Assembly: GCF_017377855.1 (NCBI RefSeq)
Contig: NZ_JAFREP010000011.1
Span: 226,141 to 290,140 of the forward strand
Origin: Acanthopleuribacter pedis
GTDB lineage: Bacteria; Acidobacteriota; Holophagae; Acanthopleuribacterales; Acanthopleuribacteraceae
Direction of reading: 5' to 3'
Length of the DNA stretch: 64,000 nucleotides
Positions 33,901 through 38,096 of this stretch are shown piece by piece; within the stretch, counting starts at the first letter, position 1; each line of letters starts with the position of its first letter. A program made the position numbers and the translations under genes. Below the pieces are notes generated by a model. The model ran no database searches. It was not told the DNA's origin and saw only the letters and a program-made list of their open reading frames with translations.

Positions 33901-36900
33901 ATTTGCAGGGCGACACCCTTGACGGCGGCGGCAACATCAACGCCAACGGCGGCCAAACCTACTGGGAAACGGGTGGCGGCGGTCGTGTCGCCATCCACGT
34001 TGAAGACCTCAACGCCTTTGAGGGTCGTGTGACAGCCTGGGGTGGTCGTGCCGACGCCAACCGTCAGTACAGCCACGCCGGCGCGGGTACGGTGTTCTAC
34101 CGCAACAGCACCTGGCCCAACGGCCGGCTGATTGTGGACAACAACGGCTTGGATACGCGTCCCGGATCCACCAAACTGCCAGGTTTGGGTGAGGTTATTC
34201 CGGCCGAGCCGACCGGCGGGGCTGTGATTCATGGGGAAAACTTTCCGCCGTTCGGCGCCCTCGGCGGTTTGTACCTCGTCTTCGAGGACGGCAGCGAAGT
34301 CGCGGTCGGCAACCACGGCGAAACGGAACTGTTCCCCGCCTCGGGCAGTTTCCCGCTGGTTGACGAAGGTCAAGGCTTCCGTGGTTTGCACATCTTGGAT
34401 GTGCTGGAAATTCGCGGCAACGGCCAATTGAAAACCGCTGACAGCATTCGCGTTTTGCAGCAGTTCATTTTCGAAAGCGGCAGTATTGAAGCCGCCGGTT
34501 TGGAATTGCCCGCCGACAGCGAGCTGACCAACGGTGCCATGACCTTGTACACCGATCCCGGCCTCGACCGTTTGATTTTGGATAATTTCCAATTGGATCT
34601 GCGCTTCCCGGTGGACCTTGCCGATTTAGAACTGCGCAATGGCGCCACCCTGGAGCTGCATGCACCGATGAACGCGGGCACCATCACGGTCGGTGCCGGC
34701 ACCACCATTTTCAGTCGTGATCGCGGTCAGGCGGATAATACGGGGAACCGCTTCCGCTCCAGCCACGGCGGTTACGGCGGCAACTTTGATTACGATACGG
34801 CAACGACGCTGGGCAACCTCTACACGCCGACCACGGCCGGCCGTTCGTTCAACACCACCGCCGATGCGGGCGGTGCGATCGAGCTGACCTTCGACACGCT
34901 GACCCTGGACGGCACGTTGGATGTAAGCGGATCCAGTCAGGGTTCCGGTGGTTCGGTGTTGCTGCGCGGCAATCAATTAACCGGTGCGGGTAACATCAGC
35001 GCCGACGGCGGCAATACCTACTGGGAGGCCGGCGGCGGCGGTCGCATTGCCCTACACGTGGAAGATTTGGACGGTTACAGTGGGGCGGTCAGCGCTTACG
35101 GCGGTCACGCCGACGTCAACCGCGCCTACAGCAATGCCGGGGCGGGCACGGTGTTCTACCGCAACAGCACTTGGCCCAACGGTCGTTTGGTTGTGGACAA
35201 CCGCGGCATTGAGTCGCGGGCGGGTTCCACCTTCTTACCCGGCGTGGGTGAAGTGGTACCGGCGGAACCCACCGGCGGCAGTGTCATCGACGGTGAGAAT
35301 TTCCCGGAATTCGGCGGTTTGAACGGCCTGTTCCTGATTTTCACCGACGGCAGCGAAGTGCGGGTCGGTGACCACACCACCGATCAAATTTATCCGGCCG
35401 AGGGGACCTTCCCACTCATGGGTGAAGGCGATTCCTTCCAAGGCCTGCACATTCTGGATGTGTTGGAAGTACGCGGCGGGGCGCAACTGAAAACCGACGA
35501 CGCCCTGCGCGTGTTGGACTACTTTGTCTTTGAAAGTGGTTCGGTGGATGCGGCCTGGTTGGACGTACCCGCCGACAGTACCTTCACCAACGGCAGCTTT
35601 ACGCTTTACGCGGACCCCGGTTTGGACCATCTGATTCTGGACAACTATCAGATGAACCTGCAGGTGTCCCTGAATCCCGTCAGCCTTGAGCTGCGCAACA
35701 ATGCGACCTTGGAATTGGATGTCCCGCTTCAGGCCGACACCATGACCGTCGACGCCGGTTGCCGCATCTTCAGCCGCGACCGCGGTCGCGCCGACAACAG
35801 CGACAACCGCTACCGTTCCAGCCATGGCGGGTACGGCGGCAATTACGAATACGATACGGCTTCGACCTTGGGCAACCTCTATCAGCCCGAGACCCACGGT
35901 CGTTCCCACAACACCACCCCCGATGCGGGTGGCGCCCTGGATCTGCGTTTCACCACCTTAACCCTCAACGGGGACTTGGACGTCAACGGTTCGAGCCAAG
36001 GCGCGGGCGGTTCCATCTACCTGCGCGGCGATGTCTTAAGCGGGAGCGGCAACATCAGCGCCGACGGCGGCCACAGCTATTGGGAAGCCGGCGGCGGCGG
36101 GCGCATTGCGCTGCATGTTGAAGATTTGGATGCATACGAAGGGGCCGTGACGGCTTATGGCGGCCATTCCGATGTCAATCGCGAGTACAGCAACGCCGGG
36201 GCGGGTACGGTTTTCTATCGCAACAGCACTTGGCCCAACGGCCGTCTGGTGGTGGACAATCGCGGTGTTCCCACCCGCGCCGGTTCGACGACCTTGCCAG
36301 GGTTCGGTTCCCTGTTCTTGGAAGTGCCGCCGGAAAACGGCACGCTGGAGGGGAATTTTGCCGAATTCAACGCCCTCGCCGGATTGCGGGTGCGTTGGTT
36401 GAGCGGATCGACGCAAGTGATTGCCAATACGACGGATCAACTGATTCTGGCCGAAAACCCGGTGGTGGACGAGGGTGAGTCCCTGCAGGGCTACCACTTG
36501 TTGGATGTGATTGAAGTACGCGGCGGCGCCAACCTACGCACCGTTGACGGGTTCGTGTACACACAAGACATGATTGTGGAGGACGGCGCGGTACTGGATG
36601 CGACCTTTGTGGAAGAATTCGGGACCGAACCTTCCAAACGCGTCATTCAAACCCCGCCCGCCAAAGCATTCCAGGCGCCGGTTGACATCCCGACCCAAGG
36701 CGATTTGATCCTGCGGGAAGGGGAAACGCGCCACCTGAAAAAACGCGCGCGCTTCGGCGCGATTGTCATCCCACCCAAGGCGCGTCTGATTGCGGACGAC
36801 ACGCTCACCGCGCAAACGATTTCGGTAAACGGGGGTCGTTTGGTGGTTCATGCCGTGCCCGAGTATCACGAAGCAACGCTACGTGTCGGCGAACTGACCA

Positions 36901-38096
36901 TTCAGGCCGGTTCGGTTCAGGTCGCTTCGCTGCGCGCCGATTGGGTCTCCGTGGCTCAGGCCGGTGTCCTGACCGGTAACCCAACGGGTTCTGACGACGC
37001 CTTGTTGTTCCTGGACGCCGGTGAACTGGTCCTCGCCGGCAGGGTGGGGCGAGGGAACGGCGAAACCCGCCTGATTGGACAATCCCGCTTGGAATACCTT
37101 TCCGCCGACGGTGCCACCTTCGCCGGCACGCTGCGCGCGCCGGGCGGTCGTCTCGTCGATGCCGTGTTCCGTGGGGACCACGTGGTTTTTGCCGAACCGG
37201 TCTCGTTGGAAGGCACCCATCTGCAAACACGTCGCTTAGAGGCGCCGTCGCTGAGGTTAAACCAGGCGAGCAGTCTTACCAGCTTATCCGCGGGCTCCGA
37301 TGTGTTGCTTTCGATTGATGTTGCAGGAGAACTCAACATCGGCGGCGAAAGCAGCATCCGTTTGGACGGCGTTGCCCGTCGTCCCGGAAACGGCGCGCAC
37401 GGCGGTTTGCCCTTTGGGTTCCATGTTCGTGCCCAACCCGCCGATCTTTACGGGTCCCCGGTCTATCCCACTTTGCCGGGCAACGGCTCCGCGGGTGGCG
37501 GGGTCTTGCACCTCGGCGCCGCCCGGTTACATCTGGACGGCCGTATCAGCGCGCGGGGCGTGAACCGCTCCTCCGGTGGTTCGGTGCTGCTGCGCGTCGG
37601 CCAATTCAGCGGCAACGGGACCGTGGATGTTGCGGGTGGTGTGGCCGATCAGCGCTTTGAAAGTCGACGGGTCTACGCGGGCGGCGGTCGCGTCGCCGTC
37701 CATGCGCGTGATTCGGCCCACTTCACCGGCCGTATTGTCACCGGCAACCGCGTCGAAACCCAGGGCTCGCTGGTTTTTGTCGAACCCGGCACCGAGTTTG
37801 TGATCGCGGCGACCGAGTACCGCGGCGGCCGATTGACGGGAACGCCCCCGGCACCACGGCGAACCATTGGTTTGCAACAAATGACCCAACAGGGCGAGCG
37901 CGGCTTGGCGATTCAAACGCGCCTGCGCGCCGCCGACGTGGCCGGTATGTGGTTGCGCCTCAACGGCAAGCCGGTGCGTATTCTGCAAGCCGCCGACGGC
38001 GATTCGGACACGCTTTACTTACAGCTGGCCGAGCCGCCCGATCCGGGAGATCAACCGGCTTCGCTTGAGTTGCGCACGGCCGGAGGTGCCCGATGA
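15963..38096 (+). CDS. Giant exported protein: regulatory-like modules plus beta-helix-like array
   Basis: 7,377 aa in one open frame. ATG 15963 is chosen over an upstream in-frame ATG because GGGAG lies eight bases before it and the protein then starts with a short signal-like segment (MPFLWILLTFCQAPGDS). Residues about 20-840 are beta-rich and end with a Big_5-like part (FLITFTKPLDLNSLDP). About 850-2900 hold some 21 carboxypeptidase-regulatory-like modules of the G-x-V-x-D-x-x-G-x-P-V-x-G-A type. About 2910-3115 are Ig-like. About 3120-7350 are Gly/Asn/Asp-rich beta-helix-like repeats with nine regular units and a degenerate one at each end. No transmembrane anchor, LPxTG or catalytic domain was recognised. 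It is first in an operon with the RHS protein (ATGA overlap), so a surface scaffold or adhesin for that protein is a reasonable guess. Confidence 0.88.
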   Translation: MPFLWILLTFCQAPGDSLTRTVFVQEKSGLRLEPERQAVLLDPEGPDIVFQLSNDGGFSPEMRFQAALTGPGLSAPHQVDVPAQEGRILLPRSLFAAEGVFRLVNVRLTRGDNLIAFSEPAAAEIQVAENFLVSEVQVTPLSQQDLIDRGYLFSDEDYYTVEFEMALMIGSKEENVSVPVAFPKKNSEAFQPVILQDPFKPYVRLLTFPFSGDDYNIPLGASPDPPASQSYMPGLILIPGNFNYLKSHFDVTCLVLNAAPEGFDVRVNRLQARLRLPDPTRYGNPLTVKESVIKPMLHPGEDGELETADDREFILPTEKAEASYVVIGNIPGMYDVEVEVTGNLQLPQETQEVSTLTRGQIFVRSPEFSVTFEHPDAVAENEVYNLIMNIDNRGEIPLEGFSVTLDPDTLVGCELFETHPVQSPGSIAVGGTGQVVYRLRSLLSGTVISSYFKVDGAVQGALNLRVGVGEIGQRISPYVVNFPEVFHAEFPVVLTNAIRQYAKAGLDVSQATPEEVPDGLLPVSAPAVREFNELAVFAARIGSMGFSDGEQLVRLFSLWTRGVREYEPLDRVRRAQIMAGTDNPETAFAQAFNETLGGQSPDELVRLLARENEETPHVFAVMLESSVPVDLYLNDVNQTLAANRTTPYSALLPLTPTKTLFWLHGVSETPRLQVRPRGGDRAAVSLAAVYPDGEGGMLLSESGNVAFSATLDIGFDPAERRMRLLPGGGLPQNREGVAVAPKAFEMLQIRHMDPQILPSADIYGRDFLITFTKPLDLNSLDPIEEHVFINGRPAVDAKLQRDGLNLIVSSRMPLGPYHPISYEIRDPRAKSGESLSTQSGTIEGSPWYIGCSITGRVVDRNRSDLSKAKIFHWKRDWTNPSLNLEETEPGEWRIFETISLDEEGRFFFPYSPFPAFAVKDEMDLRTLKIGVLLEDGRYEEREFHPAGAGQNLIAEFAFLQQGEVRGYVRDAEGAPISGAAVYAVNQNNQQSAVITETDENGFYRAVDLEVGQILVKSANAGIVGYASGYLTQTNSPLTVDVVIDNPSGDISGRITVNDNGTIRPRENAIVAFVQQNGLVGHIRLGGEDYPYSVITTTDADGRYTLEDVPAGNGYWWVWDLNYRYFERLMVVNPDDQLTENHEYDGTPPPTGSVGGLVRNRFGNPVEGARVTAGGQLTVTGADGRFLFQYVEQGTNITVRAEHDDYGSGTFSLVLDVPSRDDLIIELRERITISGRFVDADGNPKAFADIYNPPYPMIIVPIAQTDAQGYWTATLPEPGTYAITTVDWPHIAALENLSVGDTGAQDLLLQQWATADLRVRLVNESGQPVVAKVSVKSMRPEDFTLALGLPSLKLTHINQFTDANGEVIIRNLNIGNFEVWGESGLLGETDVFSGVLEEAADGAEPRTITLVFPDSLEPANLFGRVFDTDGVTPAPEGTVVQAQGPGIEARVATDAEGNYRFENLVQTDDPVRLNIIAGHPDSGLYDTAWMDLHQDLNFRYDMILRTKGTARISVVNGDGTPVDAAAVEVSYRDVYFVPPTEPGLFGEMGEEPVRETGQITATQRSLDFGDIPTGPFTVRVSSGNGLVGLRSYVIPVDGGTVPLTVKLEASSRIDGLFLTHQDNPIPDAEIQLLAFNRLLQQRLTSSEPGEEGRFSFPDLPMRTYRLNGTDPATALQGNLEVTTSPYQPIADVTLRLDPVGDLEGLVLHEGNPVPNAQITLVRRGLKIITGSDAEGRYRFRNLALGDYEISAASPSVIGKVKTGVTLEQAFTVTPFDIHFGKLFDVDLFVESADGLPVSQMLVTAENLDYRQVVGNSAYTDENGIARLADLPVGTYRISGSHPTQSAPLSGRFTLTDADPDPAARSVRFNGWGSISGHVRDTTGSPLSQPVHVNFEYRLNGIRDRITITTDGEGYYRAGGMPTGVPIQITAYNQQTQEVANRTVTLDNHGQEHVEDLTFRASTFVTGTVRLSDGTPAVGASVWVTSPYYLLVQADELGEFYLSPILDGETTIYAKAADSERKVAHGVQIEIVDGLPQPINGLELTLSGVAGVSGSVSYHDGSTLRTGSVTLAIPELDETFSTLILGDGTYSFNQIPLGTWELSAHDRKFAKTSETFTVVADGDGATLTQDITFQPSFELTGRLMDTSDFNPVAGGLVELWRPNPNPHLDPELIYAAESDPDGYFRIQHVYPGDYQLVAEDAALTGSYTLAFTMPNQDLDLANLTLRTRAWILGTISDGDNDPYHVGSVSLTQNGRLSTYRIQPDGSFEFNGLEPGPYSLTYSLNNGWTTGATSGLLSAGVNTLPIVTGATHSVSGTAILLRDPPAPPWVRFVYNGISRSVTLNAAGDFVLDGVPDDGDTDLMLSYGAFSRVLPLGTLTGDRDLGTLYLDTTPPSLAFADEGATVSALPFELSFQIEESDAQSEVNPAATRVWVNGSEITPLFHTDQTSIRATLDRLPDAFLIGANELEVETANLAGASVRRSFNLNVDLGGITLTVDVRRNNQPFVGQVSLDRGGWQNTDAEGRVVFSGVSIEAHTLRARGDIYGTRLHYLAGGAVNQNVVLSLHQYGAYTGRLIDDGGQPVSGTRIEIGEEGEHTGPDGTFLFDFLPLGNHQLTAHVNGRHAFLQPRALDRNGESVAVGDMVLEGAGTVVGVVYDNDGTTPIADAEVTLSFAGLPDVFRRQTVSAADGSFTLTDVLARSFELTAYQPTSERRGFAAGTLSDHGQTVNVPILLSPAGDLVGILHDADGNPAVGLTLGMTGNGFNFSAVTADDGGFAFTRVPYGSYTLAAESGDGLQYIQFTYEVDSATADLGVRTMQRDTAPEILAFNVPAAYDLAVTPRVRMTARDDRQIREYRLIYGGVLTQTSRQFVYRATHDSNIGLGIPATTPEGTLTYTLEVEDHRGQVSRVSGTTEVVFGGEGPELTMNQPQNGAAFIEGDSIQVEVSVHDPAGIDRVEAELDGVPQGSNTSYPYGFTITAPGVSQARVMTLSVTAFNVRGLSTTLSRDLVISPISSIGGPAVTLLAPEHDLSLPLALTDGLQLHIAGRAEDEDGLENASVTINGEPVYDTVLSGTSALIETAYTLTEAMRAADDLLVELTVTDLGGNPTTAIARVNNLPLPADAEIFNAANVLTLETWNRDHEGKTIVLAGGAHQIDGEHAFADLILVNGASLGQTATDSNGDNPAGTNLELNGRLVVDYGSRIDLDGMGYPNMAPGHGHSGWRASHAGLGQGTTDTRLIYGSPFRPQQPGSGLGGGALRVAASEVWVLGRISADSHHGNRGLSGSGGSIWLTGEMFGKGHISANGYAGDYASSNAGGGGGGRIALYGAFGGTVTAFGGRGAGAGSVYFWTADPDQSRGYRDRLVFANHPEASGTNTSLIPTLENRRVGEHVFVSSETQSNVTRQVLSFLDPPLLGLDAFLGMRAYRQGAESEAGVVDNQSETKLFSEPEAGFGTFEDGDLLFVDYRVDELEIRDHAHFLMNNFHPGGEISLANATLEAGDQSLDVSAAAFTIHGGGHLIGDFVGLGDLAVTEGYQVRVTGNLDFNGNVTLLGGDLIVNGSVTASALDVASAAVVATPEGVVDAGLHLHADAMTIDGEVRAHDNGNSANGDNAYYGSHGGLGGYQVDYAVHKTFGNLYRPVTNGAGNTTGHRPGGRIRLSFGTLDLNGAVNVNGTYRHGAGGSILLEGNNLSGTGTLNANGSATSIWSAGGGRIGVLVNDINGFSGNATAFGGPTGVASVDYQGGAGTVFYRTDDLPNGRLVLDNNGTITRPLATPLPGLGQRTAETATGGGELLGSDFPALNGLGGLYVVFADGSEVAIAENSETQLQPVSGGSFPVLAQGDTYSGLHILDVLEVRGGAQLQSIDAIRIVQDLIVDGGTLDVPNLALPADFQFTDGAMELYQDPGFTSLELNNFQLTTHFEMQLTELNLNNGASLTNDAVVNADVTRVTDGDLVLQGTLRGDSLIVGPDGVVRTIAGVRDGGFTIDVTDIDIAGAVRAHHNANATNHDNRFRGSHGGFGGFQTDFAVHRTYGNLYQPDTAGSGDGLSDAPGGRIRMQFTNLNLTGTIDANGRLEQAAGGSVLLSGQTLTGDGGISANGAATSIYAGGGGRIALLVENVDGFSGPVTAFGGKNGVASPNYWGGAGTVFYRNSTWPNGRLVLDNNDIETRPGSTLLPGLGNRTAESATGGDVIDGFGYPEFNDLAGLYAVFPDGSEVAIGSHTPTQLLPREGLRFPELAEGEAYSGLHIFDVLEIRGKVNLKSIDAIRVLEDFILGDGSVDVPDFQVPSDTVLSDGSIELFVDPGYTNIELDNFHLTVHFPMDLTNLRLTNGSTLTTDSDIYAAAIDVVEGEVIINGTLAGETLTVAENGVIRTPLGQADAGLGIEVPVMNVAGVIRAHHNPNGWNDGNRYRSSHGGYGGSDTNFDVHTTFGSLYQPNTNGASGRSSDEAGGRIRLSFTTLDLSGEINADGTVQSGAGGSVMLNGQTLTGSGDIRANGAATSIYAGGGGRVAVMVEDLNGYTGAVTAFGGRNTVASPNYQGGAGTVFYRNSTWPNGRLVLDNNGTETRTGSTELPGLGERTADGDTGGGVIAGTDFPAFSGLTGLYVRFGDGSSVAIDTHTATELTPVSGSTFPVLAGGEPYSGLHILDELVVRGNANLKTLDALQVNNTLVVDSGSVDAGELSLPPGFSFTNGALTLFADPGLTELNLDGFHLTVHFPLNLTNLTLSNGSSLTSTVSMQAQTTVINDGELILNGTLSGQSLNLSAAGTIRTPSDTADAGLMLDVTEMEIAGTIQALYNGNSDNPGGRYNTSHGGYGGAPNGLDYSQVDTYGSLYQPQTNGTGQNADLRPGGRVHLRFDSLTHTGAVNVDGSEHYASGGSILLEGNSLSGGGSLSANGSGGYVYTGGGGRIAVLVADQAGFSGTATAFGGLFSVDHPLYNAGAGTVFYRDSARWPNGRLVVNNNGTPSPTGSTELPGLGERTAVGDTGGDVIAGSNFPTFSSLTGLHLLFADESTVPIASHGSDALSAPAGNPFPALVEGDTYSGVHILDVLEISGGANLRTIDGVRVLQEFVMGDGTIDTPDLDVPVDGNLQNGSIELFEDPGYTRLELDNFHLIIHYPVDVSRISLINGATLVTDSDVTAAEVSVLSGSITMNGTLTTDDLNVSGQGIIQTPAGTDDARLIINAPQMQIAGSILAHDNGQSFNPENIWQAGHGGRGGNRPLEDSPPYGNMYRPATNGVGTDAGGAIRLNFTSLNLTGSINANGRNGQSSGGSVLLEGETLTGSGTISADGGNDYWNGAGGGRIALWVNDQAEFAGAVHAHGGQTTINTQNYNGGAGTVYRRSDIWPNGYLTVDNNDLASRYTTTELVALGQREVAVATGGGQTLDGDNFPLLNGLAGMWAVFDDGEVLIGDHGEHQLTAAEPDLPFPDLNPGDRYHGLHLFDVLEVRGNAHLKTDDHIRVLQTVILAGGSIDAAGLELPAEAPFTEGSIELFTDPGLGQLTLNSFNLVSHFPWNLDSLHLSGDSTLEPKASITVSETLTVDAGSSIIARDRGLAENPGNVYRSGHGGYGGNFDLSAAVTFGNLYEPTTSGRSHNNTPDAGGAMELRFDTLVLNGRLDADGSGRGAGGAILLRGGTLTGGGSISADGGKTYWETGGGGRIAIHVEELTAFEGQVSALGGRADANRQYSNAGAGTVFYRNSTWPNGRLVIDNNGLDTRPGTTELPGLGEVIALEPTGDGPIYGENFPAFSGLSNLYLVFEDGSEIAIGDHTENELFAASGSFPFVDEGQSYRGLHIFDVLEIRGNAQLKTVDTIRVLDEFIFESGSVEAAALEVPVGSELANGSMTLYTDPGLSNLTLDNFQLVARVPIATTNLQLRNGATLELNAPLSADTITVDHGCTILARDGGSAENSGNRFRASHGGYGGNFDFEGVETLGNLYTPTTHGRSHNTTVGAGGALQLSFNTLTLNGDLDAAGTGQGAGGSIYLQGDTLDGGGNINANGGQTYWETGGGGRVAIHVEDLNAFEGRVTAWGGRADANRQYSHAGAGTVFYRNSTWPNGRLIVDNNGLDTRPGSTKLPGLGEVIPAEPTGGAVIHGENFPPFGALGGLYLVFEDGSEVAVGNHGETELFPASGSFPLVDEGQGFRGLHILDVLEIRGNGQLKTADSIRVLQQFIFESGSIEAAGLELPADSELTNGAMTLYTDPGLDRLILDNFQLDLRFPVDLADLELRNGATLELHAPMNAGTITVGAGTTIFSRDRGQADNTGNRFRSSHGGYGGNFDYDTATTLGNLYTPTTAGRSFNTTADAGGAIELTFDTLTLDGTLDVSGSSQGSGGSVLLRGNQLTGAGNISADGGNTYWEAGGGGRIALHVEDLDGYSGAVSAYGGHADVNRAYSNAGAGTVFYRNSTWPNGRLVVDNRGIESRAGSTFLPGVGEVVPAEPTGGSVIDGENFPEFGGLNGLFLIFTDGSEVRVGDHTTDQIYPAEGTFPLMGEGDSFQGLHILDVLEVRGGAQLKTDDALRVLDYFVFESGSVDAAWLDVPADSTFTNGSFTLYADPGLDHLILDNYQMNLQVSLNPVSLELRNNATLELDVPLQADTMTVDAGCRIFSRDRGRADNSDNRYRSSHGGYGGNYEYDTASTLGNLYQPETHGRSHNTTPDAGGALDLRFTTLTLNGDLDVNGSSQGAGGSIYLRGDVLSGSGNISADGGHSYWEAGGGGRIALHVEDLDAYEGAVTAYGGHSDVNREYSNAGAGTVFYRNSTWPNGRLVVDNRGVPTRAGSTTLPGFGSLFLEVPPENGTLEGNFAEFNALAGLRVRWLSGSTQVIANTTDQLILAENPVVDEGESLQGYHLLDVIEVRGGANLRTVDGFVYTQDMIVEDGAVLDATFVEEFGTEPSKRVIQTPPAKAFQAPVDIPTQGDLILREGETRHLKKRARFGAIVIPPKARLIADDTLTAQTISVNGGRLVVHAVPEYHEATLRVGELTIQAGSVQVASLRADWVSVAQAGVLTGNPTGSDDALLFLDAGELVLAGRVGRGNGETRLIGQSRLEYLSADGATFAGTLRAPGGRLVDAVFRGDHVVFAEPVSLEGTHLQTRRLEAPSLRLNQASSLTSLSAGSDVLLSIDVAGELNIGGESSIRLDGVARRPGNGAHGGLPFGFHVRAQPADLYGSPVYPTLPGNGSAGGGVLHLGAARLHLDGRISARGVNRSSGGSVLLRVGQFSGNGTVDVAGGVADQRFESRRVYAGGGRVAVHARDSAHFTGRIVTGNRVETQGSLVFVEPGTEFVIAATEYRGGRLTGTPPAPRRTIGLQQMTQQGERGLAIQTRLRAADVAGMWLRLNGKPVRILQAADGDSDTLYLQLAEPPDPGDQPASLELRTAGGAR
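18511..24690 (+). repeat. About 21 carboxypeptidase-regulatory-like modules
   Basis: Within the first giant gene, segments of about 80-110 residues repeat a pattern. A strand such as GEVRGYVRDAEGAPISGAAVYA is followed by a T-D-x-x-G-x-Y/F-x-F-x-x-L turn (TDENGFYRAVDL, TDAEGNYRFENL, SDAEGRYRFRNL), then a strand ending in A-x or S-x. The modules are divergent at sequence level, unlike the array downstream. Such prealbumin-like domains are usually stalks or adhesion modules. Confidence 0.75.
26799..36620 (+). repeat. Nine tandem Gly-rich beta-helix-like units with two exact period lengths
   Basis: Anchoring on the motif SHGGYGG (or its variants GHGGYGG and GHGGRGG) gives unit positions 26799, 27993, 29187, 30381, 31584, 32643, 33702, 34761 and 35820. 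The steps are 1194, 1194, 1194, 1203, then 1059 four times: 398 or 401 residues at first and 353 afterwards. Each unit ends with the block FYRNSTWPNGRLVVDNNG. A degenerate unit precedes (about 25600) and another follows (about 37395). The short units lack about 42-45 residues just before the anchor. Confidence 0.9.
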
